A DNA stretch of 64,000 nt, taken from contig NZ_JACXGQ010000005.1 in NCBI RefSeq assembly GCF_022096995.1, forward strand, positions 310,001 through 374,000, given 5' to 3'. Below are positions 49,281 to 58,066 of this stretch, in pieces. The position numbers were made by a program, and so were the translations under genes. The notes beneath the pieces are model-generated. The model was not told the origin of the DNA. It saw nothing but the letters and a program-made list of their open reading frames with translations, and searched no databases. The stretch is from Yoonia sp. I 8.24 (GTDB lineage Bacteria; Pseudomonadota; Alphaproteobacteria; Rhodobacterales; Rhodobacteraceae). The first letter of the stretch is position 1. Each line of letters opens with the position of its first letter.

Positions 49281-49337
49281 CGCAGGCTAAACTGCGTCGC
49301 ATTCCCCAACGTTGATACCGCCGGTGATTGCGGGACG

Positions 49338-49356
49338 CCCTGCCATAATGGCAGGG
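49338..49356 (+). other. Hairpin downstream of ccrM
   Basis: CCCTGCC-ATAAT-GGCAGGG, a perfect 7-bp stem with a 5-base loop and no T-run, 20 bases before the terminator at 49376. May protect the 3' end of the ccrM transcript. Confidence 0.5.
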
Positions 49357-49375
49357 GCCGCAATTACTAACTTTG

Positions 49376-49404
49376 CCCGCCGTCTTTGTACGGCGGGTTT
49401 TTTT
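49376..49404 (+). terminator. Rho-independent terminator after ccrM
   Basis: CCCGCCGT-CTTTGT-ACGGCGGG followed by seven Ts: perfect 8-bp stem, six-base loop, strong T-run. Confidence 0.92.
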
Positions 49405-49545
49405 GTGTCTTTGGCTCCCACTCCGACATCGCTACGGATATCTAGTCCAGATTGAATGGCGCGCTTGCCCGGCGCTGTTACACGGCTGCGGTATCGTGTA
49501 TGTACTTGAGAACAACCAAGCGTTCACCTTTTGGGAGAAATTCAC

Positions 49546-50703
49546 ATGATAACGACACGCTTTATACGCACGGGGCTCACTGCGATCACGTTTTTCGCGA
49601 TGATGGGCACAGCCCAGGCACAGCCCGCAGGCGGCCCACCGCGTGATGGCGAAGGCCCACCTGTCGACAAACGGCTTGGCGATACCAGCATTCTGATGGG
49701 ACGCGTTCAAATTCCAGTTTCAGTAGCGACATGCGACGATTCAGCGGGCCATGCGCGGTTGCTGTGCCTGATTGACCTGCTCAAGGCCGACATGGATGAA
49801 GAAATTCTAGAATACATCCAGCTTGATTACTCTGTCGCCGAGGGCAAAAACTGGAGCAACTTGCCCGCTGGTGCTTTCCCGGATCGTCCGGGTGCGTATT
49901 TGGGTGAGCTGAGCGTCGAACAGCGCGGTATCCTCAAGGCGATTTTGATGGAAACTGCCAGCCTGACCGAAAACGAAGGCTACGACGAGATGGAGCAAAC
50001 ACTGAACGCGGATGACTACATCGGATCGATCAGCACCGATTATAACGTTGGCTATTCATCCTATAACAGCAAGATCGCGTTTCTTGGAACGCCCGCTGAA
50101 ACAGGCACTTGGCAGTTGTATTATGGCGGGCACCATTTTGCGTTGACCAATACATATACCGATGGTGCGTTGGCCGGGGCGACGCCATCCTTTCGTGGAA
50201 TTGAACCTTTTCCACGTTTCGAAATGAACGGGCGCGAAAACCTGCCGTTGATGCAGGAACGCGAAGCTTTTGCGGCATTGCTGCGGTCATTGTCCGATGA
50301 ACAGCGCGAAGCGGCCCTATTGGAAGGCACGTATCGTGATATCCTTGCCGGGCCGCAAAACGATGATGCGATTCCTGACGCGCAAGAGGGCCTAAATGTA
50401 ACCGAGCTTTCCGCCGATCAGCAGGCATTGTTGCTTGCCGCAGTCGAGACATATGTCGGTGACCTGAACGAAACTGATGCGGCGGCATATATGGCGCAGT
50501 ACACCGCAGAGCTGTCTGAGACGGTATTGGGTTATTCGGGCACCACGGAAGTAAACACCGAAGACGACTACGTCCGCATCCATGGACCGACACTTTGGCT
50601 CGAATTTTCGCTGCAATCGAATAAATCCACAGGTGAGGTCGGGAACCACCCGCATTCAGTTTGGCGTGATCAGGTCGATGATTACGGTGGAAATACCGAA
50701 TGA
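49546..50703 (+). CDS. Secreted DUF3500 family protein
   Basis: A 385-residue exported protein, signal peptide to about residue 26 (GTAQAQP). The body matches DUF3500 as I recall it: LYYGGHHFALTNTYTDG, PSFRGIEPFP and the His-rich end TGEVGNHPHSVWRDQ. Function unknown; the conserved His and Glu suggest metal binding. GGGAG nine bases before ATG 49546. Its stop overlaps the next gene's ATG (ATGA), so the pair is coupled. Confidence 0.8.
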   Translation: MITTRFIRTGLTAITFFAMMGTAQAQPAGGPPRDGEGPPVDKRLGDTSILMGRVQIPVSVATCDDSAGHARLLCLIDLLKADMDEEILEYIQLDYSVAEGKNWSNLPAGAFPDRPGAYLGELSVEQRGILKAILMETASLTENEGYDEMEQTLNADDYIGSISTDYNVGYSSYNSKIAFLGTPAETGTWQLYYGGHHFALTNTYTDGALAGATPSFRGIEPFPRFEMNGRENLPLMQEREAFAALLRSLSDEQREAALLEGTYRDILAGPQNDDAIPDAQEGLNVTELSADQQALLLAAVETYVGDLNETDAAAYMAQYTAELSETVLGYSGTTEVNTEDDYVRIHGPTLWLEFSLQSNKSTGEVGNHPHSVWRDQVDDYGGNTE

Positions 50704-51260
50704 AATTGAACCAATTTGGGCGGGCTTTCATGCTCGCCCTTGCGGTTTGGATCGGTAGCATGGGAGGCGTCCTTGCCCATGCATTACCGGACAGTACACT
50801 GATTTTCGCTGAAGACGAGGATCAGATTTCGTTGACGATCCAGCTGGCTCTGGAAGACCTGACCATCGCGGAACCCACACTTGTAGATCTTATGGAACAT
50901 CCCGTTGCGCAAGATATTCCTGCGGCTGATGTGGCTGTGGTTGCAAGGTATTTTGCGCAACACTTACAAATCCAAAACGATGACGGAGCGTTCAGCCCTA
51001 CGCTGGCGGGTGTGGCAATTGAAACTGCCCATAACGACCATGTTGGCCGTTATGCTTTGCTAACGCTCCAGTACCAATTTCCGGCTTCCACATCGCCATT
51101 GTACCTAACCTATGACGCTATCATGCACGAAGTTCGCAATCAGCGCGCGGCTGTGTATTGGCAAGAATCAGGGTCTGAACCCCGGATTATTGAAGAATTC
51201 GGGTACAGGCCTGTGGATGGGATGCAGCAGCCAATCCAATTGAATTTTCTCTCGCGGTAA
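50700..51260 (+). CDS. Periplasmic domain protein resembling the N-terminus of HupE/UreJ-type proteins
   Basis: A 186-residue exported protein, with a signal peptide or membrane anchor at about residues 8-27 and a beta-rich body. It resembles the periplasmic N-terminal part of long HupE/UreJ-type membrane proteins, which normally continue with several helices; here the reading frame ends at QPIQLNFLSR, just where the membrane part would begin. Either a natural stand-alone form or a truncation. Coupled to the DUF3500 gene. Confidence 0.6.
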   Translation: MKLNQFGRAFMLALAVWIGSMGGVLAHALPDSTLIFAEDEDQISLTIQLALEDLTIAEPTLVDLMEHPVAQDIPAADVAVVARYFAQHLQIQNDDGAFSPTLAGVAIETAHNDHVGRYALLTLQYQFPASTSPLYLTYDAIMHEVRNQRAAVYWQESGSEPRIIEEFGYRPVDGMQQPIQLNFLSR

Positions 51261-52382
51261 TCACCGGGGAAGCGGGTTTGTGGCTTCTTTGTATGGAGTC
51301 CATTCTTCGATTTCTGGGTAGAATTTTGTGCGCCACGCTTTGACACGTGGGTGCATCACTCGCCGCCATGCGGTCGGCACAAGCGCAACCATTGTCATCA
51401 CCGGATAGCCAAGCGGCAATTGCGGGGCTTCTTCTTCGGTATAGTTTTGCAAAAGTGGGAAGCGGCGATCCGGTTTATAGTGGTGGTCGGAATGGCGTTG
51501 CAGGTTGATCAACAGCCAGTTCGACGCCTTATGTGCCGCATTCCATGAATGGCGTGGCTTGACGTGTTCGTATTTACCATCGCCCAAATGTTTGCGGGTC
51601 AACGCGTAATGTTCGACGTAATTTACCAGCTCAAGCTGAAACACGGCCCAAAATGCCTGTGTCGCAAACAAGAAAACGCCCCACCATCCGGCGATAACCC
51701 ACGCGAGGATCGCAAAGCCGATTTCAAGCGCCCAGTAGCGCCAAAACGGATTGGATCGATGGTGCCACGGCAGTTTTTTGCGCGATAGCATCTCTTTTTC
51801 GGCAAGGAATGCGGATTTCAGACTTTGCCAAAGCACACGCGGAAAGAAGTGATAAAATGATTCTCCATAGCGGGCGCTGACCGGGTCGCGCGGCGTGGCA
51901 ACATAGCGATGATGCACCAGCAAATGTTCGGATCGAAAATGCCCGTACAAGACAGACCCAAGCAAAATATCCCCCAACCACCGCTCAAATTTGGGTTTTT
52001 GGTGCATGAGCTCGTGGCTGTAATTAATTCCAATTGTACCGGACAAGATGCCAAGCCCCGCAAAAAGAGCCCATTGCGCCACCCAGCCCAAGTGGTCCGA
52101 TGCGGTAACATAAACCATAATCCCAAATATCGTGATCAGTTGCAGCGGCACCCAAAGAATTGTGATCGCGCGGTACCAGAACAGGTCCTTTACGCTGGTT
52201 TCTGGATCGTTGTTGTCCAAGTTCAAGCCAAGCAGGAAGTCCAATAGGCTGAACAAAAACCAGGTACAAAGTGGCAGTAGGGCGATTGTCCAGCCACCAT
52301 AGATTGCCGCGACGAACGCAAGCGGAATCAGCATCAAGGACAGCCAAAACGGCAGCGTGGCGGTAATCCGGTTGATTGGCAT
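51261..52382 (-). CDS. AlkB-like alkane 1-monooxygenase / fatty-acid desaturase family
   Basis: An integral-membrane di-iron hydroxylase of 373 residues with about six helices. The AlkB histidine boxes HELMHQ, EHLLVHHRYVATPRDP, NYVEHYAL and LQRHSDHHYK are all present, as expected for terminal alkane hydroxylation with rubredoxin as donor; no rubredoxin or alkane regulator gene adjoins. ATG 52382 has AGGAGG at good distance. It starts 47 bases after mutY on the same strand and may be co-transcribed. Confidence 0.92.
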   Translation of the reverse strand: MPINRITATLPFWLSLMLIPLAFVAAIYGGWTIALLPLCTWFLFSLLDFLLGLNLDNNDPETSVKDLFWYRAITILWVPLQLITIFGIMVYVTASDHLGWVAQWALFAGLGILSGTIGINYSHELMHQKPKFERWLGDILLGSVLYGHFRSEHLLVHHRYVATPRDPVSARYGESFYHFFPRVLWQSLKSAFLAEKEMLSRKKLPWHHRSNPFWRYWALEIGFAILAWVIAGWWGVFLFATQAFWAVFQLELVNYVEHYALTRKHLGDGKYEHVKPRHSWNAAHKASNWLLINLQRHSDHHYKPDRRFPLLQNYTEEEAPQLPLGYPVMTMVALVPTAWRRVMHPRVKAWRTKFYPEIEEWTPYKEATNPLPR

Positions 52383-52429
52383 GGGACGCCTCCTATCTAT
52401 CAGCAATCTAGGCACCCGATACCCAGCGC

Positions 52430-53482
52430 TCAAGCATTGCTTAGCGCCGGGGCCGCGATATCGTATACTTTACGCATGGCTGTAGGTAGGGATTCGGGGT
52501 CAAAATCAGCTGCGCTGATAAACTTGCCGCGTATGGATGCCGCCTGTGCATCGACGGTGGTGACCATCACCGTGAGCCGCAAGTGAAAATGCGTGAATGT
52601 GTGGCGGGCCTGCGTGTTCAGGGTTTGCCAATTCGCGTCAAGCGGTGGTGCCGGGGCGGGGGCATCCCCCCATTCCGATCCGGGCCAGCCCAACATACCG
52701 CCAAGCAACCCGCTTTCTGGGCGGGTTTCAAGCAATAGCGCCCCATCGTCGCGCTGCACGACATAAGCGATGCCGTGCCGCGTGGGTGTTTTCTTTTTGG
52801 GTGTTTTCTTGGGAAGTTCCGCTGCGGTGCCTGCAATTCGCGCCGCGCATGGCGTGCGCCATGGGCAATTCCCACATGCTGGATTGCGCGGTGTACAAAC
52901 CGTTGCGCCAAGATCCATAACCGCTTGGGCGTAATCGCCCGGACGGCGCGCAGGTGTCAACGCACGTGCCTTTTCTGTCAGCGCCGGTTTTGATTTCGGC
53001 AGCGGGTCATGGATATCATACAGCCGCGCCATCACCCGTTCGACATTCCCGTCGACAACGGTTTCGGGCAGGTCAAATGCAATCGATGCAATTGCGGCGG
53101 CGGTATATGGCCCGATTCCCGGCAGGGTGAGAAGCAAAGCATGATCAGTAGGAAATTCCCCACCATGATTTGCGACAACAGCGCGGGCGCATTTCAGCAG
53201 GTTGCGCGCGCGTGCATAGTACCCCAACCCGGCCCAAGCGGCCATGACATCCGCATCATCCGCCGCCGAAAGGTCGTGGATAGTTGGCCATAAACACATG
53301 AATTTATTATGATATTCTCGGACGGCAGCAACAGTGGTTTGTTGCAACATGACCTCTGACAGCCAGACGGCATAGGGATCAGGTAGCGTCCCACGTTTGC
53401 GCGCGCCGGGCGGTATCCGCCACGGCATTTCGCGGGCATGGGCGTCGTACCAGTTCAAAAGCTGCAAGCTGAGGTCACGCAA
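52430..53482 (-). CDS. mutY: A/G-specific adenine glycosylase MutY
   Basis: Removes adenine mispaired with 8-oxoguanine. The 350-residue protein has the helix-hairpin-helix LPGIGPYTAAAIASIAF, the 4Fe-4S loop CTPRNPACGNCPWRTPC and a C-terminal NUDIX-like domain for 8-oxoG recognition. The start is TTG 53482 (MRDLSLQLLNWYDAHAREMP in translation), the natural N-terminus, with AAAGG about ten bases upstream. Divergent from the DciA-like gene. Confidence 0.94.
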   Translation of the reverse strand: MRDLSLQLLNWYDAHAREMPWRIPPGARKRGTLPDPYAVWLSEVMLQQTTVAAVREYHNKFMCLWPTIHDLSAADDADVMAAWAGLGYYARARNLLKCARAVVANHGGEFPTDHALLLTLPGIGPYTAAAIASIAFDLPETVVDGNVERVMARLYDIHDPLPKSKPALTEKARALTPARRPGDYAQAVMDLGATVCTPRNPACGNCPWRTPCAARIAGTAAELPKKTPKKKTPTRHGIAYVVQRDDGALLLETRPESGLLGGMLGWPGSEWGDAPAPAPPLDANWQTLNTQARHTFTHFHLRLTVMVTTVDAQAASIRGKFISAADFDPESLPTAMRKVYDIAAPALSNA

Positions 53483-53550
53483 TGGTTATTTACCTTTCAC
53501 AACGTAGGCGCTGACTTGGCGCAACCGTTCACATACAGTAAAGATCAGAT

Positions 53551-54069
53551 ATGAAACAACAACGCCACATTGGCACCACGCGCGGGTTTTCTCGGGCGGC
53601 GACGTTGATGCAGACCCGCATTCGTACGGCAAGCGAAGAGCGCGGCTTTGCAGTGACGCGCCTGTTGACCCATTGGGCCGAGGTCGTGGGGGACGCGACA
53701 GCTAGCACCGCGACGCCGGTGAATGTCAGCTACGGCAAAGGTGGTATGGGCGCGACCCTGACATTACTCACGACAGGCGCGCAGGCCCCGATGTTGGAAA
53801 TGCAAAAAGAGAAAATTCGTGAAAAGGTGAATGCGTGCTACGGATACCGCGCCATTGCGCGTGTACGCATTACCCAAACCGCACCAACCGGGTTTTCAGA
53901 AGGGCGCGTGGCCTTTACCCCCGCCCCAAAAACGCGCAAAGCGCCAACCGCTGAAATACGCGCGGCGGCGGAAACTTTGGCCGATACCGTTGAAAGTGAT
54001 GAACTCCGTACGGCGCTTGCAGCGCTGGGCGCAAATGTCTTAACAAAACAAAACCCTGAGCAGAGGTGA
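53551..54069 (+). CDS. DUF721 (DciA-like) protein
   Basis: A 172-residue protein with the DUF721 domain at about residues 10-110 (ERGFAVTRLLTHWAEVVG is the signature). DciA proteins help load the replicative helicase DnaB where DnaC is absent; whether this member does so is inferred. The C-terminal part is a low-complexity linker and helix. Overlaps the DsbA-like gene region by a few bases. Confidence 0.8.
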   Translation: MKQQRHIGTTRGFSRAATLMQTRIRTASEERGFAVTRLLTHWAEVVGDATASTATPVNVSYGKGGMGATLTLLTTGAQAPMLEMQKEKIREKVNACYGYRAIARVRITQTAPTGFSEGRVAFTPAPKTRKAPTAEIRAAAETLADTVESDELRTALAALGANVLTKQNPEQR

Positions 54070-54071
54070 AT

Positions 54072-54737
54072 ATGAAACGTAGAACTTTATTGGCGACCGG
54101 TGGTGCGGCCATTTTGACTGTGGGCGCGGGCATGGGCCTGATGCCGCGCAATCAACAAACGGGTCTTTTGCCCGGTGCCGCGAACGCCCAAGAAGCGACA
54201 GGTGAGCTGCCAGAAGTCATGGAAATGGTCCTGGGCAACCCAATGGCTAATGTCGAGGTCATTGAATATGCGTCATATACATGTGGCCATTGCGCAAACT
54301 TTAACGCCAACCAGCATAAGCTGTTGAAGGCAAACTATATCGACACGAACAAAATTCGGTTCGTATACCGCGAAGTGTATTTTGACCGTCCGGGGCTGTG
54401 GGCGTCTATGATTGCGCGCTGCACGGATAACCCGGATTTCTTTTTTGCGTTCTCTGACGTGATCTATGAGCAGCAAAGCACATGGCTCGCCAGTGGTGAT
54501 CCGACGATCATCATCGAAGAACTGCGCCGCCTTGGCAAAACAGCCGGGCTTGACGATGCCGCACTTGATGCTTGTCTAAGCGACGCGGCAAAGGCCGAGG
54601 CGCTTTATACTTGGTACCAAGAGAACGCCGACCGCGACAATATTTCGTCGACACCAAGTTTCTTGATCGATGGCGAAAACTATTCGAACATGAGTTACGA
54701 TGATTTCGCGGAAGTTCTGGATGAAAAGCTGGGTTAA
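54072..54737 (+). CDS. DsbA-family thiol:disulphide protein
   Basis: An exported thioredoxin-fold protein of 221 residues. A signal peptide with RR (MKRRTLLATGG) ends near ANAQE (about residue 40), which could be Tat or Sec. The CGHC active site in YASYTCGHCANFNAN is at about 73-76, and the cis-Pro is in STPSFLIDG. It oxidises or isomerises periplasmic disulphides. ATG 54072 has GAGG upstream; GTG 54066 overlapping the previous stop is an alternative. Confidence 0.9.
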   Translation: MKRRTLLATGGAAILTVGAGMGLMPRNQQTGLLPGAANAQEATGELPEVMEMVLGNPMANVEVIEYASYTCGHCANFNANQHKLLKANYIDTNKIRFVYREVYFDRPGLWASMIARCTDNPDFFFAFSDVIYEQQSTWLASGDPTIIIEELRRLGKTAGLDDAALDACLSDAAKAEALYTWYQENADRDNISSTPSFLIDGENYSNMSYDDFAEVLDEKLG

Positions 54738-54752
54738 CCCCGCTGAAAACTG

Positions 54753-54783
54753 AAAAAAGGGCGGGTCAAACGGCCCGCCTTTT
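54753..54783. terminator. Bidirectional terminator
   Basis: A6-GGGCGGG-TCAAACGG-CCCGCC-T4 between the convergent DsbA-like and lpxK genes; usable in both directions. Confidence 0.85.
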
Positions 54784-54787
54784 AGCG

Positions 54788-55774
54788 TTATAGCCCCAGT
54801 TTATCAAAGGCGGCGTCAATTTCTGTCCAATCTGCGATCTCTAAGCGCACGGGCAGGGTGACGACTTTCATCCGAAAATTTTCTGGCAGGCGCACTGCAT
54901 CTTTTTCGGTCGTGACCAGTTGCGCGTGACGCGTCTGGGCTTCGATCTCCAGCCGTTTCATCAGCGCATCGGTCAACGGTTGGTGGTCGGCTAGGGCTTC
55001 GGCCCGGATTACATCGGCCCCCATTTCGCGCAGCGTCCTAAAGAATTTTTCAGGGTGACCAATCCCGGCAAAGGCCAACAGCCGCATCCCTTTCCAAGGC
55101 ATGCCGGTCGGGAGTGGGGTCAGTGCACCGCGCAGATGCGGTAGATCGAAGTCCCAGTCATTTGCAAAGCCGTCCTGCGCCTTGTCAGGCCCGATAGACA
55201 GCACCAAATCAGCGCGTTTTAAGCCGGTTTTGACGGGTTCGCGCAAGGGGCCCGCTGGGATCACCCGGCCGTTGCCAAACCCGCGAATCGCATCGACGAC
55301 TACGATGGAAAGGTCTTTGGCCACCGTTGGGTTTTGAAACCCATCATCCAACAAAATGACATCTGCGCCCGCGGCTTGGGCGGCGGCAACCCCTGCGGCC
55401 CGGTCCCGTGACACCCATGTCGGGGCAAAGGCCGCGAGCAAGAGCGGCTCATCCCCGGTTTGCTCTGCTGTGTGGCCTTGTGCGTCCACTTGGACAGGCC
55501 CGGTGAGGTTCCCGCCATAGCCGCGCGACACCACATGCGGCGTGCGTCCGCGGGCCTTGAGCCGCTCAATCAGCGCAATCGTTGTGGGTGTCTTGCCGGT
55601 GCCACCCGCGTTGATATTACCGACACAAATCACCGGGACTGTGGCCTGAATCTTGGGTGGTTGGCGCAGGCGCCGTGCCGTCAGGCCCGCATAGATTGTA
55701 GCCAATGGGGTCAGAAGGCGCGCGGTAAGGGCGGGTCTATCGGGGGCGGTGAACCAGAATGACGGTGTGTGCAT
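54788..55774 (-). CDS. lpxK: Tetraacyldisaccharide 4'-kinase LpxK
   Basis: Phosphorylates the lipid A precursor at the 4' position on the inner membrane. The 328-residue protein has an N-terminal membrane-associated helix and the Walker [16 protein letters not shown] (about residues 50-64), then VSRGYGGN and LLDDGFQNP, all LpxK hallmarks. Its ATG abuts the waaA stop, so the two are coupled. Confidence 0.95.
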   Translation of the reverse strand: MHTPSFWFTAPDRPALTARLLTPLATIYAGLTARRLRQPPKIQATVPVICVGNINAGGTGKTPTTIALIERLKARGRTPHVVSRGYGGNLTGPVQVDAQGHTAEQTGDEPLLLAAFAPTWVSRDRAAGVAAAQAAGADVILLDDGFQNPTVAKDLSIVVVDAIRGFGNGRVIPAGPLREPVKTGLKRADLVLSIGPDKAQDGFANDWDFDLPHLRGALTPLPTGMPWKGMRLLAFAGIGHPEKFFRTLREMGADVIRAEALADHQPLTDALMKRLEIEAQTRHAQLVTTEKDAVRLPENFRMKVVTLPVRLEIADWTEIDAAFDKLGL

Positions 55775-56971
55775 TTAATGCCCCAATTCTTCAAGCCGTA
55801 GGCGGATGTAATCTGCAATGCGGTTACTTACGATGGCCCCACGTGATGTAACGTCCCAGGCGGCACGGGCCAGTTCGGCGGTCTTATCAACGGCCAGCAA
55901 AATTTCGATAATTGCGCCCAGATCGTTACTGCTTCGGATCAAACGCGAGGCACCCGCCGCATTGAGCCGCGCGGCGTGTCGTTGGAAAGGCGCAACCAAA
56001 GGGCCGTATAGAACGGCTGATCCCAACGCGGTTGCCTCAAATGGATCGCGACAACCGCCACCCCGAAGCGTGCCGCCGATAAAGGTGATGGGTGCGATGC
56101 GGTACCACAGCCCAAGATCATCTTCAGTGTCGATGACATACACTTGGGTTAACTCGGTCGGAAATGGCGTTTCAGAGCGCATATCCACATAGAACCCTTG
56201 CTCGCGCATGGCATCGGCAAACGTATAGGCATCATTAGGGTTGCGCGGCGTGATCACAAATAGCAACCGGTGCGCACGACGGCTGGCTTGTTTATGGGCG
56301 CGGCTCAGATCGTTGAGCTCTGAAAGATGCGCCGCGGCAGCAAGCCACGTGGGGCGTGTGCCAATCGCCTTGGCCAGCGCTTGCCGGTCGGTTTCATCGC
56401 AAGGTAACGGTGGTGGGCAGTCCTCCATCGCGCCAGACACAATGATTGTTTCGGGCGGGGTGCCCGCCCGGATCAGGCGGTCCGCTGCGTTTTGATCCAG
56501 CGCCAATATGGCTTCGAACTGCGATAAAAGCGACCGCATCGCACCGGGCACCCAGCCGCCCGTGACCTGCTCAAGCCCGTCTCCATTGGCGTCGACAAGG
56601 ACACAATGCATCTTTGCCGCGCGCATCTCATCCATCAGCAAGGGGTCAAGATCGCCGCGCACCCAAATCCCTAACGTTGGTTTCCAGTGGTCAATAAATT
56701 CACGGATCGTTTCTTTGCTACGGGGTTCTTGGATCGCGCGGCCGCCGATGGTATGGGTCCATTCGCGGATGGTCGGGATGATCGTGATTGGGTCGCCATC
56801 AACAGTGACTTTACGGCCCAGCGTTTCAATCGCAGTCAGCTGATCAACATGGGTACAGCGCGCCCAAATCACCACGCCGTCAGGCCGGGCGGGATATTCC
56901 AAAAGGCGCGTAGGTAGGTCGGCCGACCCCCGGCTTGCCAAAAAGGCAGCAATGGAAAGGGATCGCGCCAT
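55775..56971 (-). CDS. waaA: 3-deoxy-D-manno-octulosonic acid (Kdo) transferase
   Basis: Adds Kdo to lipid A. The 398-residue protein is a GT-B fold enzyme; LGIWVRGDLDPLLMDEMRAA and the C-terminal ITFIGGTLRGGGCRDPFEAT (glycine-rich donor site) match WaaA/KdtA, although the N-terminal membrane segment is shorter than in E. coli. Followed by lpxK on the same strand, giving a lipid A unit; DUF4170 lies 21 bases upstream. Confidence 0.9.
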   Translation of the reverse strand: MARSLSIAAFLASRGSADLPTRLLEYPARPDGVVIWARCTHVDQLTAIETLGRKVTVDGDPITIIPTIREWTHTIGGRAIQEPRSKETIREFIDHWKPTLGIWVRGDLDPLLMDEMRAAKMHCVLVDANGDGLEQVTGGWVPGAMRSLLSQFEAILALDQNAADRLIRAGTPPETIIVSGAMEDCPPPLPCDETDRQALAKAIGTRPTWLAAAAHLSELNDLSRAHKQASRRAHRLLFVITPRNPNDAYTFADAMREQGFYVDMRSETPFPTELTQVYVIDTEDDLGLWYRIAPITFIGGTLRGGGCRDPFEATALGSAVLYGPLVAPFQRHAARLNAAGASRLIRSSNDLGAIIEILLAVDKTAELARAAWDVTSRGAIVSNRIADYIRLRLEELGH

Positions 56972-56992
56972 GTCTAACTATCCAAGCGAGGC

Positions 56993-57238
56993 TTAACCGC
57001 CAAGTTCTTCTGTGGATGACGCGGCGATTTCTTCATCGCGCAGTCGGTGAATATGCGCGATGAAATAACGCATATGTGCGTTATCTACCGTGCGCTGGGC
57101 TGCACCTTTCCAAGCGTTATAAGCGGTTTCATAGTCCGGAAACATGCCAACAATGTCGATTGCGTCGACATCTTTGAACGCGTTTTTTGTCGGGTCGATC
57201 AGTTCGCCACCGAAAACGAGGTGCAGGCGCTGGGTCAT
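56993..57238 (-). CDS. DUF4170 family protein
   Basis: An 81-residue soluble protein with the DUF4170 pattern (LHLVFGGELIDPT, DIVGMFPDYETAYNAWKGAA, NAHMRYFIAHIHRL). Function unknown, but it regularly sits with waaA/lpxK in alphaproteobacteria. The neighbours run in the same direction: cysQ-like upstream, waaA downstream. Confidence 0.85.
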   Translation of the reverse strand: MTQRLHLVFGGELIDPTKNAFKDVDAIDIVGMFPDYETAYNAWKGAAQRTVDNAHMRYFIAHIHRLRDEEIAASSTEELGG

Positions 57239-57274
57239 TAGAAAACCTTTGTAAAAATTGCGGTTAGATGCAGT

Positions 57275-58066
57275 CTACGGGTTTGCGTGGCGCGGCTCAA
57301 GCAACTCGGCAAGATTGCCGTGTAAATCAGGGCCAGCGGCCAAGACGCCGGGCACTTTGGGCAGCGGGTTGTTAAACGCCAATCTTTGCTGGTGTTGGTC
57401 TGTGACAGATGCGCCCGCCTCGGAGGCGATCAGCGCACCTGCGGCAATGTCCCATTCCCAGCTTGGGCGTAATGTGATCATACCGTCAAACCGCCCCTCT
57501 CCGACAAGGCAAAGCCGATAGGCAAGCGAAGACCGAAACACGCGCCGGATTGGCGGGGTGATACCACCGCGCCAGTTGCGCCCTTCAAAATTGGGTTTTG
57601 CGCCAAGCACTGTCGCCCCGTCGATGTTCGCTTTGGACGCCGCGATTGGGGTGCCATTCAGCATGGCCCCACCGCCCCGCATTGCCGTATACATCAGGTC
57701 GCGCACAGGCAGATAGACGGCTGCGCTGACCACCTGACCGTCTTCAACAACGGCTAAGGCGTGTGACCAATCTTTGCCGCCTTCGATAAACGCGCGGGTT
57801 CCATCGATTGGATCAATGATGAACTGCCGCTGCGTGGTCATGCGGGCGTCGTTGTCTTCGGTTTCTTCGGACAGCCAACCGTAGTCGGGTCTGGCGCTGC
57901 GCAGCTCTTCGCAAAGCATCGAATCAACCGCGAGATCGGCCTCTGTCACCGGGCCTGCCCCATCTGGCTTATCGGTGACAGCCGGGTTTTGCTGAAAAAA
58001 CCGCATCGCAATGTCGCCCGACTGGCGGGCGGCGGCGGTTAAAAGTGCAAGATCAGTCTCCGGCAA
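57275..58066 (-). CDS. Inositol-monophosphatase-family phosphatase, CysQ/HisN-like
   Basis: A Mg2+-dependent, Li+-sensitive-type phosphatase of 263 residues. Metal ligands are in WLSEETEDN, DPIDGTRAFI and WEWDIAAG. Candidates are 3'(2'),5'-bisphosphate nucleotidase (CysQ), histidinol phosphatase or inositol phosphatase; sequence alone does not decide. The probable start is TTG 58066 with GAAGGG upstream, overlapping the pmbA end by 14 bases. In the lipid A/envelope gene run. Confidence 0.85.
   Translation of the reverse strand: MPETDLALLTAAARQSGDIAMRFFQQNPAVTDKPDGAGPVTEADLAVDSMLCEELRSARPDYGWLSEETEDNDARMTTQRQFIIDPIDGTRAFIEGGKDWSHALAVVEDGQVVSAAVYLPVRDLMYTAMRGGGAMLNGTPIAASKANIDGATVLGAKPNFEGRNWRGGITPPIRRVFRSSLAYRLCLVGEGRFDGMITLRPSWEWDIAAGALIASEAGASVTDQHQQRLAFNNPLPKVPGVLAAGPDLHGNLAELLEPRHANP

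Noticed and set aside
53471-53490. Frameshift or missing start in mutY because no ATG fits
   Set aside because: TTG 53482 has an acceptable ribosome site and gives the normal MutY N-terminus.
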